Positions 37,353 to 49,250 of a stretch of 64,000 bases of DNA are shown piece by piece; position 1 is the stretch's first letter; every line of letters starts with the position of its first letter. The stretch comes from Marasmius tenuissimus (taxonomy: Eukaryota; Basidiomycota; Agaricomycetes; Agaricales; Marasmiaceae). The stretch is taken from the NCBI GenBank assembly GCA_029532415.1, contig JAQOTA010000053.1:5952001-6016000 (forward strand), read 5' to 3'. The notes under the pieces were generated by a model, which was given only the letters and a program-made list of their open reading frames with translations, was not told the origin of the DNA and did not search any database. A program made the translations under genes and the position numbers.

Positions 37353-39130
37353 ATGCTTCACGGAATTATGTCCCCTACGATGCCGCACGCACAGACTCCA
37401 ATGCCACATCCTCATACTCCTGTTACTCCTACGCAGGCTCACGCACATCCTTATCCGCATCCCTATCCCCCAGTGGGCATTCCGGTATCGTTATCCCACC
37501 ACGGTGCCAGCCGACCTTCAAGTCCCTCTGGTTACAGTCGTGTATCAGACGGCCTGCCCTATCGTGGATCTCCCAGCATAAGCGGCTCGGAATTCGAAGT
37601 TGAAAAGGTTTCGCGATCGAATCACGTATCCATGAGGAGAAGGACAGCAATGCCCACGGCGACTACTGAAGACGACATCGCATACAGGGAATCTGTGTCC
37701 AGGCTCTTGACGGCTGCGACGAGGGTGTCGACAGTCTCAGGCTACATCCCGTTAGATCCCACGCATTTGATACTGTTTTTCCGGACGAAGGTGAATTTTT
37801 TTCAGAGATTACTGATCTGTCAATCTTTTGCTGATCTTGTTCATCTATCCGTCTATCCATCCATCCGTTCGTTTTGATCTGACATCAGAGCGGGATTACG
37901 CATTCCCTCGACTTCCCCATCGACGTTGATTACAATACTCCTCCAGCCCTCGATGTTTTCATCGCCGCTTGCCGCCCTCATCAAACGTCTGAGGTGAACG
38001 ACTATAGCGACAAGGAATCCCTATTCTATCCACCCAACCTCCCTCTTACAACATCCCTCGAGATAGGGAATCATCCTATCCTCGATGCCGTTCGCGCCTC
38101 GCTATTCCCCCTCCTTCCTCAAGGACACTATCTCACGGTTGTCCGAGATAAGCTCGAGGTGATCGTTGCCGGAGCCCGTATGGATCCACAGCCAAGGACG
38201 TTGAGGAACGATGGACGAGTCGCTACGATCTGCGTCACTCTCCCTGTACGCTTCCGAGGCGGATCTCTCATCGTTCGAGATGCAGAGGGGTATACCGAGA
38301 AGTTCTTTGGGCGGGGTGGTAAATCTGGTGACATGGAATGGGTGGCCTTCTCCGCAGATTGCGAGTATGAGATTGAGCAGGTACAGAAGGGGTGCAGGAT
38401 GGCTATCTTCTATGGGGTTTACTTGAAGACGTATGGGGCTAGTGGGGTGGAGGGTACGGATCCTCTTATCAACCCGAGTGATGTGTTTTTGGAGTTGGTT
38501 ACCCCCGTGCTCAATTATTCGAGAGGTCGATGTGTTGGGTTCTATGTTGCGTGCCAGTATGGAGTTGACCCTGGAGATGTAGTTGCGGATACGTTGGTGC
38601 CTATGGTACGTTTTTCTTGACCACCTGTCTGATGGGAGGTAGTCTAACCGTATCTTCCCCGTTCTTAGCTCAAGGGCGGCGATTCTCTCCTCTATCATGC
38701 ACTCAAACTGTACAAGCTCACTCCAGAACTTCGTTGGACCGCGGGAGGATACATCTGGCCTCGCGATCGCCCTGTCGAGATCAGCAACCCGACATCCCCC
38801 AATAACAGCCCCTCTCGTCTGTCCATGTCTGGCTTATCCCTCCAAGATTCCGTACACGCTTCTCCTCGTGCTGCTCGACACGCTCAGCCACCTGTTCGCG
38901 GAACCTTTGCTATGGGTGCTTTCCCTGAGGAAGTCGGCTTCACGGAGGAAGACCTACGCCATCGAGTCGTCGACAGTGGGGCGATCCCGCTGGCCGAGGC
39001 GGATATTACCATCTTAACTGACTGGAATGTCCCATCGCCGATTGTGGGCAAGGAGAGAGTGTCTTTCGTCGCGGGAGGAGAGATGGAGAGGTTGGTGGTC
39101 AATGCGCTGATTGTTGTCTATGTACCTTGA
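37353..39130 (+). CDS. 2OG-Fe(II)-dioxygenase-like protein with altered metal-site motifs
   Basis: Protein of roughly 540 residues in three exons (37353 to about 37790, about 37889 to 38606, about 38669 to 39130). The N-terminus is disordered and rich in His, Pro and Ser (MLHGIMSPTMPHAQTPMPHP). The core resembles the fungal 2OG-Fe(II) oxygenase (prolyl-4-hydroxylase-like) family: VATICVTLPVRFRGGSLIV, then DMEWVAFSADCEYEIEQVQ and GCRMAIFYGVY. In family members the first segment is usually followed by a His (VRH.G) and the second reads DCEHE; here they are VRDAEG and DCEYE. Thus two likely metal-binding His residues are replaced. The C-terminal half has no known motif. Family call is by pattern and moderately sure; an inactive scaffold is inferred. 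Confidence 0.6.
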
Positions 39131-39418
39131 TGAATAATTTCCTCAATTTCCTCGTGGTGTACTGTTACTAATCTCTCATTTTCCTTGGTTGTAAAGTGTA
39201 ACGTAGTTCTCGTCCTGTGTTGTTTTATCTCCTCCCTCTTCTGTATCGAACTCATCCTGTAATTCGCTGTCGTGCACGCAATAACATTTTACTGAAAATA
39301 TGACGTTGATTATGGTCGGTCGGATTGATGTCCAAACCCGATATAGTACAGCCGTGTTTTGAGTTCTACCTACCTACCTAGAAGTACACTATCGTTCGAC
39401 AAGTCAATGGTTCTATGT

Positions 39419-40825
39419 TCAAGTAGACAACTTCTTCCTCAACACATCCTTGAGTGTCTCCCCATCCTCTGCAAACTTCTTGATACCCTCATGGAGCTTA
39501 TCGAAGGCCATCTGGTCTTGCAACAACGCCCACCGGAACTCGGGTTCGTTGTCGACAAAGGAGACCTTCTCGAGTTTCTCAACCTTTCCTGCGGAAGCGG
39601 CGCCTGCATCGAGCTTCTTGGGGACTTGGTCGGAGGACTTCTTGAGCTTCTCGAGGAGCGAGGGGGAGATGGTGAGGAAGTCGACACCGGCCAAAGCTGT
39701 GATTTCGCCGACCTAGAAGAGACGGGTTGGTATGAGTACGAGCGGAAAGAAGAGGTACGTGAAGAGAAGAAGTACGTTTCGGAAGGAAGCACCCATGACG
39801 ATGGTCTTGTAGTTGTGCTGTTTGTAGTAGTTGAAGATCTTCTTGACGGATTGGACACCGGGGTCTTCGTCGCCCTCGTAGTTCTTTCCGGGCTGGTTCT
39901 TCTTGTACCAGTCAAGGATCTGTGGGGGGGCAAATTCGATAAGTCAGGCTTGCTCTTCGATTGCATGATTGAAGCCGTAGGGCCAGAGTGATGGTGCTCG
40001 CCACCAACCTACAACAGGCCCTACACCCGGTTAAAAAACACTCACCCGTCCGACGAAGGGCGAAATGAGGGTGACTCCTGCCTCAGCGCAAGCTACGGCC
40101 TGACCGAAACCGAAGAGCAAGGTGAGGTTACAGTGAATGCCATCATCTCGTTCGAGCTCGCGAGCTGCTTGGATACCCTCCCATGTCGAGGCGATCTTGA
40201 TGAGGATTCGCTCACGCTTGATGCCGACAGATTCGTAGAGAGCGATGAGCTCTTTTGCCTAGAATAAGAGTTCATTTAGCCAGTGCCTCGTTATCAAGAG
40301 TCGAGTATACACGCACTTTGGCTTTGGTGGCCTCCTTGTCGAAAGACAGTCTGGCGTCGACTTCGGTAGAGACTCGGCCGGGAATGATAGCAAGGATTTC
40401 TTTGCCAAATTCGATCAACTTTGAAGGAAATGTTTCATGAGTGATCATACAGTAAAAGTGCCAGATTTTACGCACCAGACGGTCCATAGCCGCGTTGACC
40501 TGCTTCTCCGAATCTCCTCCCTTTTCCTTTGCGTACTTGATGGCAGCATCGATGAGTCGGGAATATCCAGACTTGTTTGCTGCTGCCAAAATCAACGAAG
40601 GGTTGGTCGTTGCGTCCTAAAATGACTAATTAGACTTGAATTATCGCAAGAGAAGGCATCTGGTTGCCGTACCTGTGGCTTGTAGACGTCGATGGCTACA
40701 GATCAGATACATTAGACGATGTGCTCGATACCAACGGACGCGCATCAACACTCACATTCGAAGTCACCAGAATCCGAGACGACGACGGTTCCAGTTGCTT
40801 TGAGATGGTCGAGAGATGTAGACAT
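39419..40825 (-). CDS. TAL1: Transaldolase
   Basis: Pentose-phosphate pathway enzyme (sedoheptulose-7-phosphate + glyceraldehyde-3-phosphate to erythrose-4-phosphate + fructose-6-phosphate), cytosolic, about 320 residues, seven exons. Start gives [20 protein letters not shown]; the family signature [12 protein letters not shown] follows at about residue 30. The Schiff-base Lys is in [24 protein letters not shown] and SPFVGRILDW match the barrel strands, and the C-terminus reads LRKKLST. All key residues appear intact. A housekeeping gene in a conserved part of the window, next to PAL, which consumes a product of the erythrose-4-phosphate-dependent shikimate route, though that proximity may be chance. 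Confidence 0.95.
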
Positions 40826-41560
40826 GATGGTGGTTACTGACAAAGGTCCTTTTCGAGCGCTTTGACCGTTTTTATCGATGCCGAAGGCCCGAATCCCGTT
40901 GGTGCCCGTAATGCAAACATACCTCAGGTGAAACGTCATATCACCAACATCTGGTCAAGCTTTATCCATACTGCATTCGCAATGCAATGCTCATAGCAGC
41001 GCTCATCGTCGACGTGCATTGGAAATGAGAGGAGCGAGAAGGAGCACGATGGTCTCACGGGCGCCCACAACGAGCAGCGACTATCACGCGTCCCTGAGCT
41101 CTTCCGTTCATCAAACTCGGCAGCCAGCATTTGTCACCTTCCCGCAAATCACTTCGCTGTCAGCTGCGGTCATGAACAGTCATTAATCATTCGTCAACGC
41201 CCAAAAATAACGACCGAGAGGCCGTTCTAGGCCGCTTTCGAGGTCTTGAACTGGCAGTGGCAGTGTGCCAGGACCCAATACAACTGTCGCGCGGAATTTC
41301 TTGACAGTTTTCCCAGTGCAATCGTGTACAAGCCACTATCGCCAGAAGCTGGATGATGAGAGTTGAATGAGGGCAAGGTCATTCTGACTATCGTATCAGG
41401 TACCCTCCATGTTCTTCATGACTCTGGATGGTGTTTTTGGGCAAATAATATATTCCTGACCATTACCATTAAACCTTGACTCTAATTTACATAGGGATTG
41501 ATATCCTAAAGTCCTCTAACTGTGATACGAATCATAACAGAACGTGAAACCGTAAGCGTT

Positions 41561-44190
41561 CTAGAGCTGAGAGACACCCGAGAACATTGACTGGACGACC
41601 GGCGTCTGCATCTTTCCGTCCCGAATTGCCTTTAGTTCATGAAATAAGCCTCAGATAACCAAATGCCAGTAAATGTAGAAAGACCCACCTCATAGATAAC
41701 GGATATTGACTGGCCAATCGTCGCATCCGTAGAATTGGCGTCCGTCTTGAAGTCTGTGATGTTGTCCAATCCATGCATCCGCACACCCAAACCCACACGG
41801 ATGTACTCGTAAACCACCTTTGTCTTGCCCAAGTACGGCGAAGCAGGTGTGAGACCCCGCTCACCGGAGAGGTACACCCTTCGTAGGTCGTTCAGGAGAT
41901 GAGTGGCGCGAGAAGCGACATCGGATTGGAACCCTGCAATCAAGACGAGCATCTCCGGGGAGTTGACGCCCGCTTGTAGGAGGAGTGGGATGAGCACGGG
42001 GACGCTCGAGGATGCGACAGCAGCCATCTGGTCAACGGCATCCATGGTTGTTGTCTTCTCGAGGGAGAGGAACATCGTCTTGAGCGCTTGTGCCCGGATA
42101 GTTGCTTGCGTCGAGGCGTTGAGGGAGAGAGGGGTAGCAAAGTGATTGGTGATCTCGTCTTCGACGATGGATTCGAAACCTTCGTCAAACTCCGTCCGGA
42201 GCGCACGAAGGTCGAGCGCTAAAATGCAACGGGAGATGAGAGCTAGTTAATGGAATAACATTGTTGCTCCTTACCTTGGCAAAGAATGTAGAGATAGGTG
42301 GCCGTCAAGATCGAGAGAACTTCGAGCGAAGTAATTGTCGCTCGTGCCGATATCAAAGCCAGGGAGCTGATAGGGATCTGGGTTTAATACAACGCTTTCC
42401 TCAGGAACACCTGCATGATATGTAACACTCACTTGACGGCCTGGTTGTGCATCTCCGCACTCTGAATGTGTGTAGACACCGGGTTCGCCAGATACCCCAA
42501 CTCAGCGACATATGCAGCTGTGGCGATATCAGCCCCCTTCACATGATAGTTCAGGGAGGGATCCGAGGCGGCCAGCGAAGGTGGAAGCCCGCGGTTCATT
42601 GCTGGGTTGACGAGCTCAGTGCTCTGAGCGAAGAGAAGTTTGCCGATGTGGTGAAGGGAAAGACGGGTCTTTTCCATAGCGTTGGAAACTGCCATGGCCT
42701 GGAAGTTACCACCATGATGGATCTCACCGGTCTCACCGTCGACGAGAGGGTTATCGGTCGCTTTTTGATACAAGTCATCAGTACCTGAATCTGAGGAGAG
42801 AACGCACGAGACCTACTCGAGTTGCACTCCTGGGTCACGACAGTGAGCGCTGATAGGATATCCTCGATTTGCGGGCCAACGAATTGAGGCGAGGTCCTCA
42901 GCGGGTAGCGGTCTTGCCTCAGCGAGTACTTATCATCCTTGATCGATACCTCCTCTTCCTCCTCAAGCTGTGCAAACTTACTCCCTTCCAACAATCCCCA
43001 TACGTTCTCAGCGAACTCGATCTGACCCGGGTGTGGTCGAGCCACTGCGTGGATAAATCGGTGATAGTTCGCTCGGGTACCAAGTAGAGCTTCGGTACCC
43101 ATCGCGGTGCAGATTTGGCTGAGTAACGTGAGGTGAACAGCTTCGTTGAGGGCTAGAGCGGCTACAGAAGCGGAGAAGGCGGTTCCGTTGAGGATTCCGA
43201 GAGGTTCCTTGGAAGCGAGGGACATGGGGCTGATGCTGTGGGATGCCAGCGCTTCGTTTGAAGGACGAACCTCTCGTGCACCGAGGCCGCTCTTGGGGCC
43301 CGAGAAGACTCGGATGGAAGGATTTCCAACGACAGTGCCGGCGATGTAGGAGAGAGGAGATAGGTCTGTAGAGATCATTGTCAGAGATATTATTGGAACA
43401 GTGATTACGGACATACCGCCAGAGGCCGAGATACTTCCTCGTAAGGGGACGTAGGGTGTGATGTTCGCATTCATGATCTCTTGAATCTTCTCAATGAGTT
43501 CCCATCTGGATGAATACTCAGCGATCAATGACAATGATATTTGAATGGCGCATTGCAACATACCGGACACCGGAATGACCCCGGATGAGCGAGTTCATCC
43601 TAATCAACATGGCACCACGAACCCATGCCTCAGGCATACTGGTTGCTGTGGTTGGGTCCGAAAGAGGAAGAGCATCGAGAGGTTTCGTTGAGGAAGGCAA
43701 GACTCCCGTATGTTGCATTTGAAGGAGAGCTTTCCCCAAGAGAAGGGGTTGGTCGGTCCTAGTATCCGCTGTATCATGTCAAATTGTGAGCCAATAAGGT
43801 CCCCGCGATGTTTGTTCGAAAAACCTACCACTTCCACCGAAGCCGGTAGACAACCCATAGACACTGGCACCGCTCTCGACTTTCTCGGAAATGACAGCTC
43901 GACTCTTCGCTACGAGTGACTTGACTCGGGGAGACTGATCAAGGTTGACTGAGGCGCTGAATCTGGCGGCAGCTGCAACTGCTGCGATAGACAAGTTGTA
44001 ACCATCGATCGTGACGGACTTTGTACCGTTCCTGTATTGAACTCGGATATCAGCGAACAAGACAAGAAAGTTGACAGCGCTACTGAACGAACCTGTAGCT
44101 TTCGAGCTCCTTGTGACTTTCTAAGAACTTGTAGAGGAGAGTGGACTGGGAGGAAGAGGAAGTGGTAGCGTTGGTTGCGGTGACGGCCAT
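41561..44190 (-). CDS. PAL: Phenylalanine ammonia-lyase
   Basis: Aromatic amino-acid lyase of roughly 730 residues that deaminates phenylalanine to cinnamate. Start [16 protein letters not shown]; then [16 protein letters not shown] carries the catalytic Tyr loop. The MIO cofactor triad Ala-Ser-Gly lies in GSISASG, interrupted by an intron directly before [10 protein letters not shown]. Other family segments are [37 protein letters not shown] and [18 protein letters not shown]. The C-terminus ends [16 protein letters not shown]. The selectivity-helix segment reads [12 protein letters not shown], with Met where Rhodotorula-type enzymes have His (ALLEHQ). About seven introns. In mushrooms PAL feeds phenylpropanoid breakdown and aroma compounds. 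Confidence 0.95.
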
Positions 44191-45264
44191 TGGATAATAA
44201 GATGGATGAAAAGCTTCTAAGGGTTGTCTAAGAGTCTACTGGAGGAAGAGGAAAGGAAACCTGAGATGATGTCGAAACAGAGCTGCAGATGCTAAGCTTT
44301 AATACTGGATGAGGGTAGGGAAGGTAGGAATAGGACGCAAAACACTCACGGACTCATTGTGGCTCTAGAGTCTACCTACACCGTCATACGGGCAAACTTA
44401 GCTTATGCCGATGTAACATACCACTGGCGTCCGCAACTACAACATCTCCATCCCACGGAGACAAGCTCGAAGGAAACCGGACAGGGGAGCTACAGATACC
44501 AGTGGAGCCGGAAGTACGAAATCCCGAGTGAGTATCGATATCAGTAGGTCTACGAGTAGCTCATCTCCTAGTGCGTGAGGACTGACCTTTATCAAGATAG
44601 TCCAAAATAGTACTAAACCGGTGCCGTTGTGCGAGTCCTTGTCCGAGGGAATCAAAAAATGGGAAGCGAGATACTTACTTACGCACCGATAGGATAGCTA
44701 GCGGCTCTTCACTTGCCACGGAGAGCTGCAGTGGAAGGTCGTTTCTTTGTTGTCAGCGGTGCCACTACATATCAGTCGGAGCTGAGGGGTGGTTTGGATG
44801 GAAAAGTGCCAGACAGCTGCATCTTGAGTCAGAGAATCCCACTCTCACATTTGCAAGGAAATTCAAGAGGTTATACTCGGAAAAAGGAGAGCCAAGAATA
44901 CGCCCTGGATAGCACCGACGTGGTGGTCCATGAACAAACAAGGAGATAAGATAAAATCCTGATTGTGTGGCATTCATCTAAGCGCCCAGGAGCTGCAAAA
45001 ACAGCGAACCCGATCGTTTGCTCTGGGTAGGTACTCATCCAAGGATATTAAGTATTGCTACGCGTTGCACCAAGCTTATACAGTGTATCTCCTCGGTTTC
45101 TTCAACACACAAGTGGCTACAATCTGAACTTGGAACGAGCTCGGAGCGACTGCCACTAGCTGTACGCGGCCCGCACTGGGCCGCTCATCCTATGACGACA
45201 GATCACAATTTGGTACAGCTCTTAGCTTCTTCTTCGACTTCTATCATCTCCTCCCTAACGAAAG
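44191..45264. other. Intergenic, divergent promoter region
   Basis: Lies between the minus-strand PAL and the plus-strand glucosyltransferase and so contains both promoters. No open frame with recognisable content was found. Confidence 0.5.
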
Positions 45265-48200
45265 ATGTCGAACATTGACAAGGGACCCTCAGCGATACCC
45301 TCGCACATGCTAGAGTTCGAAGATACGTGGGAAAACAAACCGGCGGAAGGCGCAAATCGCAACAAAGCTGAAGGCCGTCCCCGCTCGCAAGAAGTTGACC
45401 TGGCGAGGATACAGACAGAACCGAAATTCAGTGGGTAAACGCCAGAGATGGAATTCTCCGACTTCTAATAGCCCTGCTACAGATCTTGCGAAATATATCA
45501 ACTTGGGGAAAGGCCTTGACTCTAGGGCCCGTATAGAACGGGACGGGAGTATCGTCATCTCATTGAACTTGAAAGAGAGCTTACCCGACCTCACCTCGGA
45601 CCATGTAAATGACGAAGTCGAGGAGTTTGCGGTAGATAGGTCAAGGCAGAGACATGTCCCTAAGATGAGCATTGTCGTCCAGATTGTCGGGAGTAGAGGT
45701 ACGTTTCCAACGAATAGATCGACTGTATCTTAGTGGGTACTGATTTTATCAAAAGGCGATGTTCAGCCATATGTAGCACTGGGGAAAAGGTTGCTTGAAG
45801 ATGGCCATCGAATTCGTATAGCTTCGCACGAAACATTTCGCTCGTTCGTTGAGGAGGCTGGCTTGGAGTTTTTCGACATTGGCGGTGACCCTCGGGAACT
45901 GATGAGTTACATGGTTAAAAGTAGGTAGCATATCCATGGTTCTCGACTTCGAGAAGTGGCCAACAATGACCGTAGACCCCGGTTTGATACCTGGCGTCGA
46001 ATCCCTCACCAACGGCGATATTGGCAGAAAGCGAAAGATGCTGGCTGAGGTGAGTGCGATAGCTCACTATAACGATGAGATTCCCTCAACTCGACTTTTT
46101 TTTGCAGATGATGGAGGGCTGCTGGCGTTCTTGTCATGCTCCCTGCCCGAAAACAGGTCGAACATTCGCAGCGGATGCCATCATATCCAACCCACCTGCC
46201 TTTGCGCACGTGCACTGTGCGGAGGCGCTCGGAATTCCATTGCTACTGAGCTTTAGTACGCATCTTTGTCGCCTGATCAACGATGATCACAGTTTTCATC
46301 TTTGCGATTAGCTATGCCATGGTACGATCCTCTCTTACGCTAAGCCACGTACGAACTTCGCCAATAATTGGCCCCGCAGGAGCCCCACAACAGAGTTTCA
46401 GCATCCCCTGGTCAACATCCAAGACTCAAATGCAAAGAAAGGGATGACTAACTATTTGAGTTACGCTCTTGCGGATATACTCACTTGGCAAGGGTACGTT
46501 GCCGCGAAAGTGCCAGAATACGGCTAACCTTAAACACATAGAATTGGTGACATTGTGAACAAGTTCCGTTCCCGCACGCTAAACCTGAAAAGCCTCAACA
46601 TACGCACGGGACCTAGTCTGGTAGACTCCTTCAAGATCCCTTGGACGTATTGTATGAGTCCTGCGCTCGTACCTAAACCCTGGGATTGGAAAAGCCACAT
46701 TGGTCAGTCAGCTTTTTCACCCTTTCTCCAGTGGCCCTGACAGGCTTTTAATAGATGTTGTTGGGTTTTACTTTCTCGATCTGGCGACATCATACAAGCC
46801 TCCGGACGACCTCGCAGCCTTTCTGGCTGCTGGTGACGCCCCCGTGTATATTGGTTTTGGCTCGGTCGTTGTTGACGACGCAGCTGCAATGACTTGTGAG
46901 TCGCCCGATCCGTCAAATTTTCCTTCGATCCCTCAACCATGAATTTAGCGACGATATTCGAAGCTACGAAAAAAGCCGGGGTGCGCGCCTTGGTATCCGC
47001 TGGATGGGTAAGCATTGTCCCTACTTCCTCTGTAGTCCATGTTTTGAACCACATTCGAAGGGCGGATTAGGTGGCGTGCAAGTTCCACCTCACATCTTTA
47101 TCCTCAGCAACATCCCCCACGATTGGCTTTTCGCCAAGGGACGCGTTGCCGCTGTTGTACATCACGGCGGAGCGGGGACTACGGCTATTGGGTTGGCGAA
47201 CGGAAGACCGACCGTCGTTGTTCCGTTCTTCGGGGATCAGGCATTCTGGGGTAAGATGATCTCTAGCAACAAGTTGCTCTGGATTAATGTTTTGCTTTCT
47301 GTAGGGAATATGATCCATCGGGCTGGTGCTGGACCTGCACCGATACACCATGAGAGTCTCACAGTTGACAATCTCTGCGAGGCCATCAGGTTTGCGGTGT
47401 CTCCATCGGCTCAGGCAGCGGCAGGGAGGATGGCGGAGCAAATCAAGAATGAGGTGAGGAAAACCGGCGCTTTTGTCCAGTCATCGCCCTTAAGACAAAT
47501 CTTTAGGACGGCGTAAGTGCCGGTGTTCATAGCTTCTACAGGCACCTGCCTCTAAATAACATGGCGTGTGACCTCGACCCAACCCGACTCGCTGTTTGGT
47601 GGTCTACCGAATATGTGCGTCACCTGCTCTACCCTCTGAGGAAGCAGCATTGAAGTGCCCTGAAGTGCCTAAAGCTCAGCGGTTTCGCCGCTCAAGTCTT
47701 GGCCGATGCTGGAAAGCTTGATATGTCGACATTGGACTTACACCGTCAGTGCTCAGACATTTAATGGGCCTCAACCCACTTATAACCCTCTAGGACCCAA
47801 GGAATATGGACCGGCAAAGAAGACAGTTACTGATCCTGTCTCGGGCACCGCGACGGAAATATTCTGGACTATAACAAACTACTCTGAAGGCATCATGAAC
47901 ATATTCATGTACGTGTGCGCTCACCATCCGAGTTTTATGGATATCTTGGCTGATGATACTCGCTAGGTCACCGACAAAGGGTATAGTACAGACAGTAGTC
48001 GCCATTCCGAAAGGTTCGCGCTTCGTGTTGCCGACCTCTGCTCTAATTCAACGAATTACCCTGCAGGGGTTGTAAAAATTGTCTCCTCGATACATACGGG
48101 CTTCCACAATCTACCTGAGATGTATGGGTCCGAAGTCCGCCCAGTGGGCCAGGTCACTGATTTCTCGAGCGGCGTCAAGGAAGCCGGGAAGGTGTGCCGT

Positions 48201-48944
48201 CTCGAGATACATCGAGATATCTTCTCTGACATAGTTGGCAGGGTCTATACTACGGCTACTACGACGCTATTACTGGTCTCGTCACGGAGCCTTGGAAAGG
48301 AGGACAGAAGGAAGGCTTTCTCGGGGTAATCAAAGGGGCTGCACGGAGCTGTGAGACGATCTATTCTTCTCTCTCTTTCCTCCGGCTCAGACTAACTACT
48401 CACATTAGATGGAAATGCTACGATTCGCCCCGCTGCTGGAATTGTCGGGGTTATCAAGCATCCCATGAAGGGCGCCATCAAATCGTTTCAGTCTCAATTT
48501 CAGAAAGACAAAGAGAATGTTCAGTACCAAACCCGCGTTGCGGATGGGCGCCTAGCTGCCAAGGAAGCTTCCGCTCGGGACAAGGAGATGATACGCAAGA
48601 ATTTTGAGGAGGCAAAGCCCGGTACAAAGGAGAGGCAGGGGAGATATGCCAAGCTGGCAACGAAGGTTCTGTATCAAGAGCAGGGACAAGAAGATTGGAA
48701 TGCCGCCGGAGAGAGTCATAGCAGCTCTTCTGCATTGCCCCAGCCTTCACAGGGGTCGTTCTCGACTCACAACTCACAGCCATTATCTTCGGACTTGCCC
48801 CGGCCTGCTCTTTCGTCCAGTACTATATCCCTCTCAGACTCCCGACTGGCGGAGAACAGGACAAGCTCCCCGGCGATCGGTGCAGAAGAAGCGTACCAAC
48901 GCGATCTTGAACTCGCTCTAAAGCTCTCACTGGAGGATCAGTAA
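45265..48944 (+). CDS. Sterol-type UDP-glucosyltransferase with VPS13-like and UIM tail
   Basis: Roughly 880 residues in more than ten exons, of the UGT80/ATG26-like group that glucosylates sterols. The acceptor domain starts at VGSRGDVQPYVALGKRL and includes GLEFFDIGGDPRELMSYMVK and FAADAIISNPPAFAHVHCAE. The donor domain contains PVYIGFGSVVVDD and the sugar-nucleotide box HHGGAGTTAIGLANGRPTVV. An unusual C-terminal extension of about 300 residues follows: PKEYGPAKKTVTDP, ITNYSEGIMNIF, LPEMYGSEVRPVG, then VIKGAARSYG and VGVIKHPMKGAIKSF, which resemble VPS13/ATG2-type C-terminal repeats. The last residues form a ubiquitin-interacting motif (DLELALKLSLEDQ). The first exon join around 45326-45416 is the least sure. 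Substrate is inferred from family only. Confidence 0.85.
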
Positions 48945-49250
48945 AGCACAAGATTTTATAGTAGTCTGTTGACTCGAGAATGTGTATCATAATCTTACCC
49001 GTTGACAGCGAAATATGAGTGTCATGTTAGGGACAGGGAAGTGCTTTGTATGACGTAAACTCGGAACAGTCATCATACGGAGCAACGGTCGGTGACGGGC
49101 CGGGCTGTGGGAACTAGAAATCCTCGCATTCTGGTTGGTCGACGTAACGCTCCGTCTTTCCTCGACGTTGACGGCGACGAGCAACCATATTTTCTCTTTC
49201 TGTGGGCTCGTAGCCCTCTCTTTCACCCCAACTCTCATCTACTATCCCTC

